From NCBI GenBank assembly GCA_949316235.1, contig OX438749.1:10868914-10932913 (forward strand): a DNA stretch of 64,000 nucleotides, written 5' to 3'. This DNA comes from Oegoconia quadripuncta (lineage: Eukaryota; Arthropoda; Insecta; Lepidoptera; Autostichidae). The translations under genes and the position numbers were made by a program. This document shows positions 63,209 through 64,000 of this stretch, one piece after another. The notes beneath the pieces are model-generated. The model worked only from the letters and a program-made list of their open reading frames with translations, was not told the DNA's origin and did not search any database. Within the stretch, counting starts at the first letter, position 1. Each line of letters starts with the position of its first letter.

Positions 63209-64000
63209 CTAATTATAAAAATGCGTGAACTGTAGAAGGATGATAAAGTATGTGGCGCAAAAACTGAACATTGAAAGAGCCAACCGTAAGTCCACGGGTA
63301 TAAAGCGACATACTTTATGTCGCATAGGTCGAACCCCTACGTAGCATAGAATAAGTTTCAACTGTCGGACTTTCTCCTCATCTGAAAGAAACATACCATT
63401 TGATATCATTGACTTATCCTACAATGAAATTTACGTAATCCAAACCTCAGGTAGCTACATGATTTAGAATAAACAATGGTAGGTAACCGAATCTCTCTCT
63501 AGATTATGGTATTAGTTATTAAGTTAAAGATACTATAAAACAGAAACTTATTAAGGTAGTACATATAAAATATGAGACTATTTATATGATAATCATCCCT
63601 GGATATAACCAGCTCTTTCGCATGCCAGGCTATTTTAAAATTAATAATGAAATATAATAACCTTTTGTAATAGAAAACCCTGTTTTTAAAAGAGCAATCC
63701 CTCGAGTTTCTTGCTTGTTTTTCTCAGGGGAAAATTGCATATTGAACAAGCAGTAGCTTAAAAAATGTAAAATTGACTATTTGAAGTGTACCCTGTGTAC
63801 CTACAAAATAAAACATTTTTGGATTTGAATTACAATTTGCATTACAATATTCTTATTCTATTTACTCGATTTTCTACAATGATAAATAAACCAACACGTT
63901 CCCAATATTCTAAAACATGATAACTATACATACCGGTCTCTATTACAAGCTGTTTATGAAGTAAAAGTTTTAGGTCCTCAACTTGTACATTGATAAGTTC
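63209..64000 (-). CDS. Gustatory receptor Gr-f, 3' exons only (cut by window edge)
   Basis: Last exon 63381-63209 (173 nt) is open and ends ATYFIILLQFTHFYN with the TYxxxxxQF signature. Exon 3 begins beyond 64000 and ends at 63934 with donor GTATGT (visible residues include VEDLKLLLHKQLVIE). The phases match the intact family members. It is most similar to the Gr-d remnant, so it is a Gr-b-like receptor whose exons 1 and 2 lie outside the window. It may be functional; only the 3' part can be judged. Confidence 0.8.
63684..63815 (+). mobile_element. LINE 3' tail in Gr-f intron 3
   Basis: AAAAGAGCAATCCCTCGAGTTTCTTGC, then AAAATAAAACATTTTTGGAT. Same family as 17578. Confidence 0.7.

Larger units (their letters stand above)
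59371..64000. repeat. Segmental duplication, copy 2
   Basis: Counterpart of 53235-58790; it continues past the right edge. Gr-e pairs with Gr-c and Gr-f with Gr-d. Confidence 0.8.

Overview
The window looks like nuclear DNA of a lepidopteran (butterfly or moth). It is AT-rich, with intron-containing genes, AATAAA poly(A) signals, tRNA-derived SINEs, Helitron-like elements ending in CTAGT, many 5'-truncated LINE tails typical of moths and butterflies, and TATG/GTAT microsatellites embedded in a repeated flank. This assignment rests on repeat and gene types I recognise; no search was run.

Layout. (1) Positions 2452-3753, 25199-26500 and 26648-27964 hold three complete, intronless paralogues of TTLL1, the tubulin polyglutamylase catalytic subunit. 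The last two are convergent with 3' ends almost touching. (2) Between the first and second TTLL1 lie two complete Tc1/mariner-superfamily transposons (5779-7898 and 8148-10104). They are on opposite strands and about 250 bp apart. Each has TA target duplications, TIRs of about 250-270 bp and an open 353-residue transposase with a D...D-40-D layout. (3) About 10.1-25.2 kb and 28.0-42.4 kb are gene-poor and packed with repeats: SINEs, LINE tails, Helitron-like elements, foldback MITEs, a perfect 39-bp inverted repeat, a GTAT microsatellite and a perfect 213-bp tandem duplication. (4) From 42.46 kb to the right edge runs a minus-strand tandem cluster of gustatory receptors (Gr). All intact members share one four-exon structure: a large first exon, a 78-nt second, a 148-nt third and a 173-nt last exon ending in a TYxxxxxQF motif. 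There are three intact genes (Gr-a 360 aa, Gr-b 373 aa, Gr-c 366 aa), two pseudogenes (Gr-d, Gr-e) and one gene cut by the window edge (Gr-f). The Gr-c/Gr-d and Gr-e/Gr-f segments are a tandem duplication that includes introns and an old LINE relic. SINEs, LINEs, a palindromic MITE and an internally deleted copy of the first transposon have since landed in the introns.

The most unusual observations are these. The TIRs of both transposons carry a tRNA B-box-like motif, and a probable third relic family does too. There are three intronless TTLL1 copies. The Gr array is breaking down and being duplicated. A coding-looking, cysteine-containing ORF of unknown origin lies antisense inside a Gr-b intron. 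The TTLL1 genes probably act on axonemal or other stable microtubules, and the Gr genes in contact chemosensation. No functional link between the two groups is visible.
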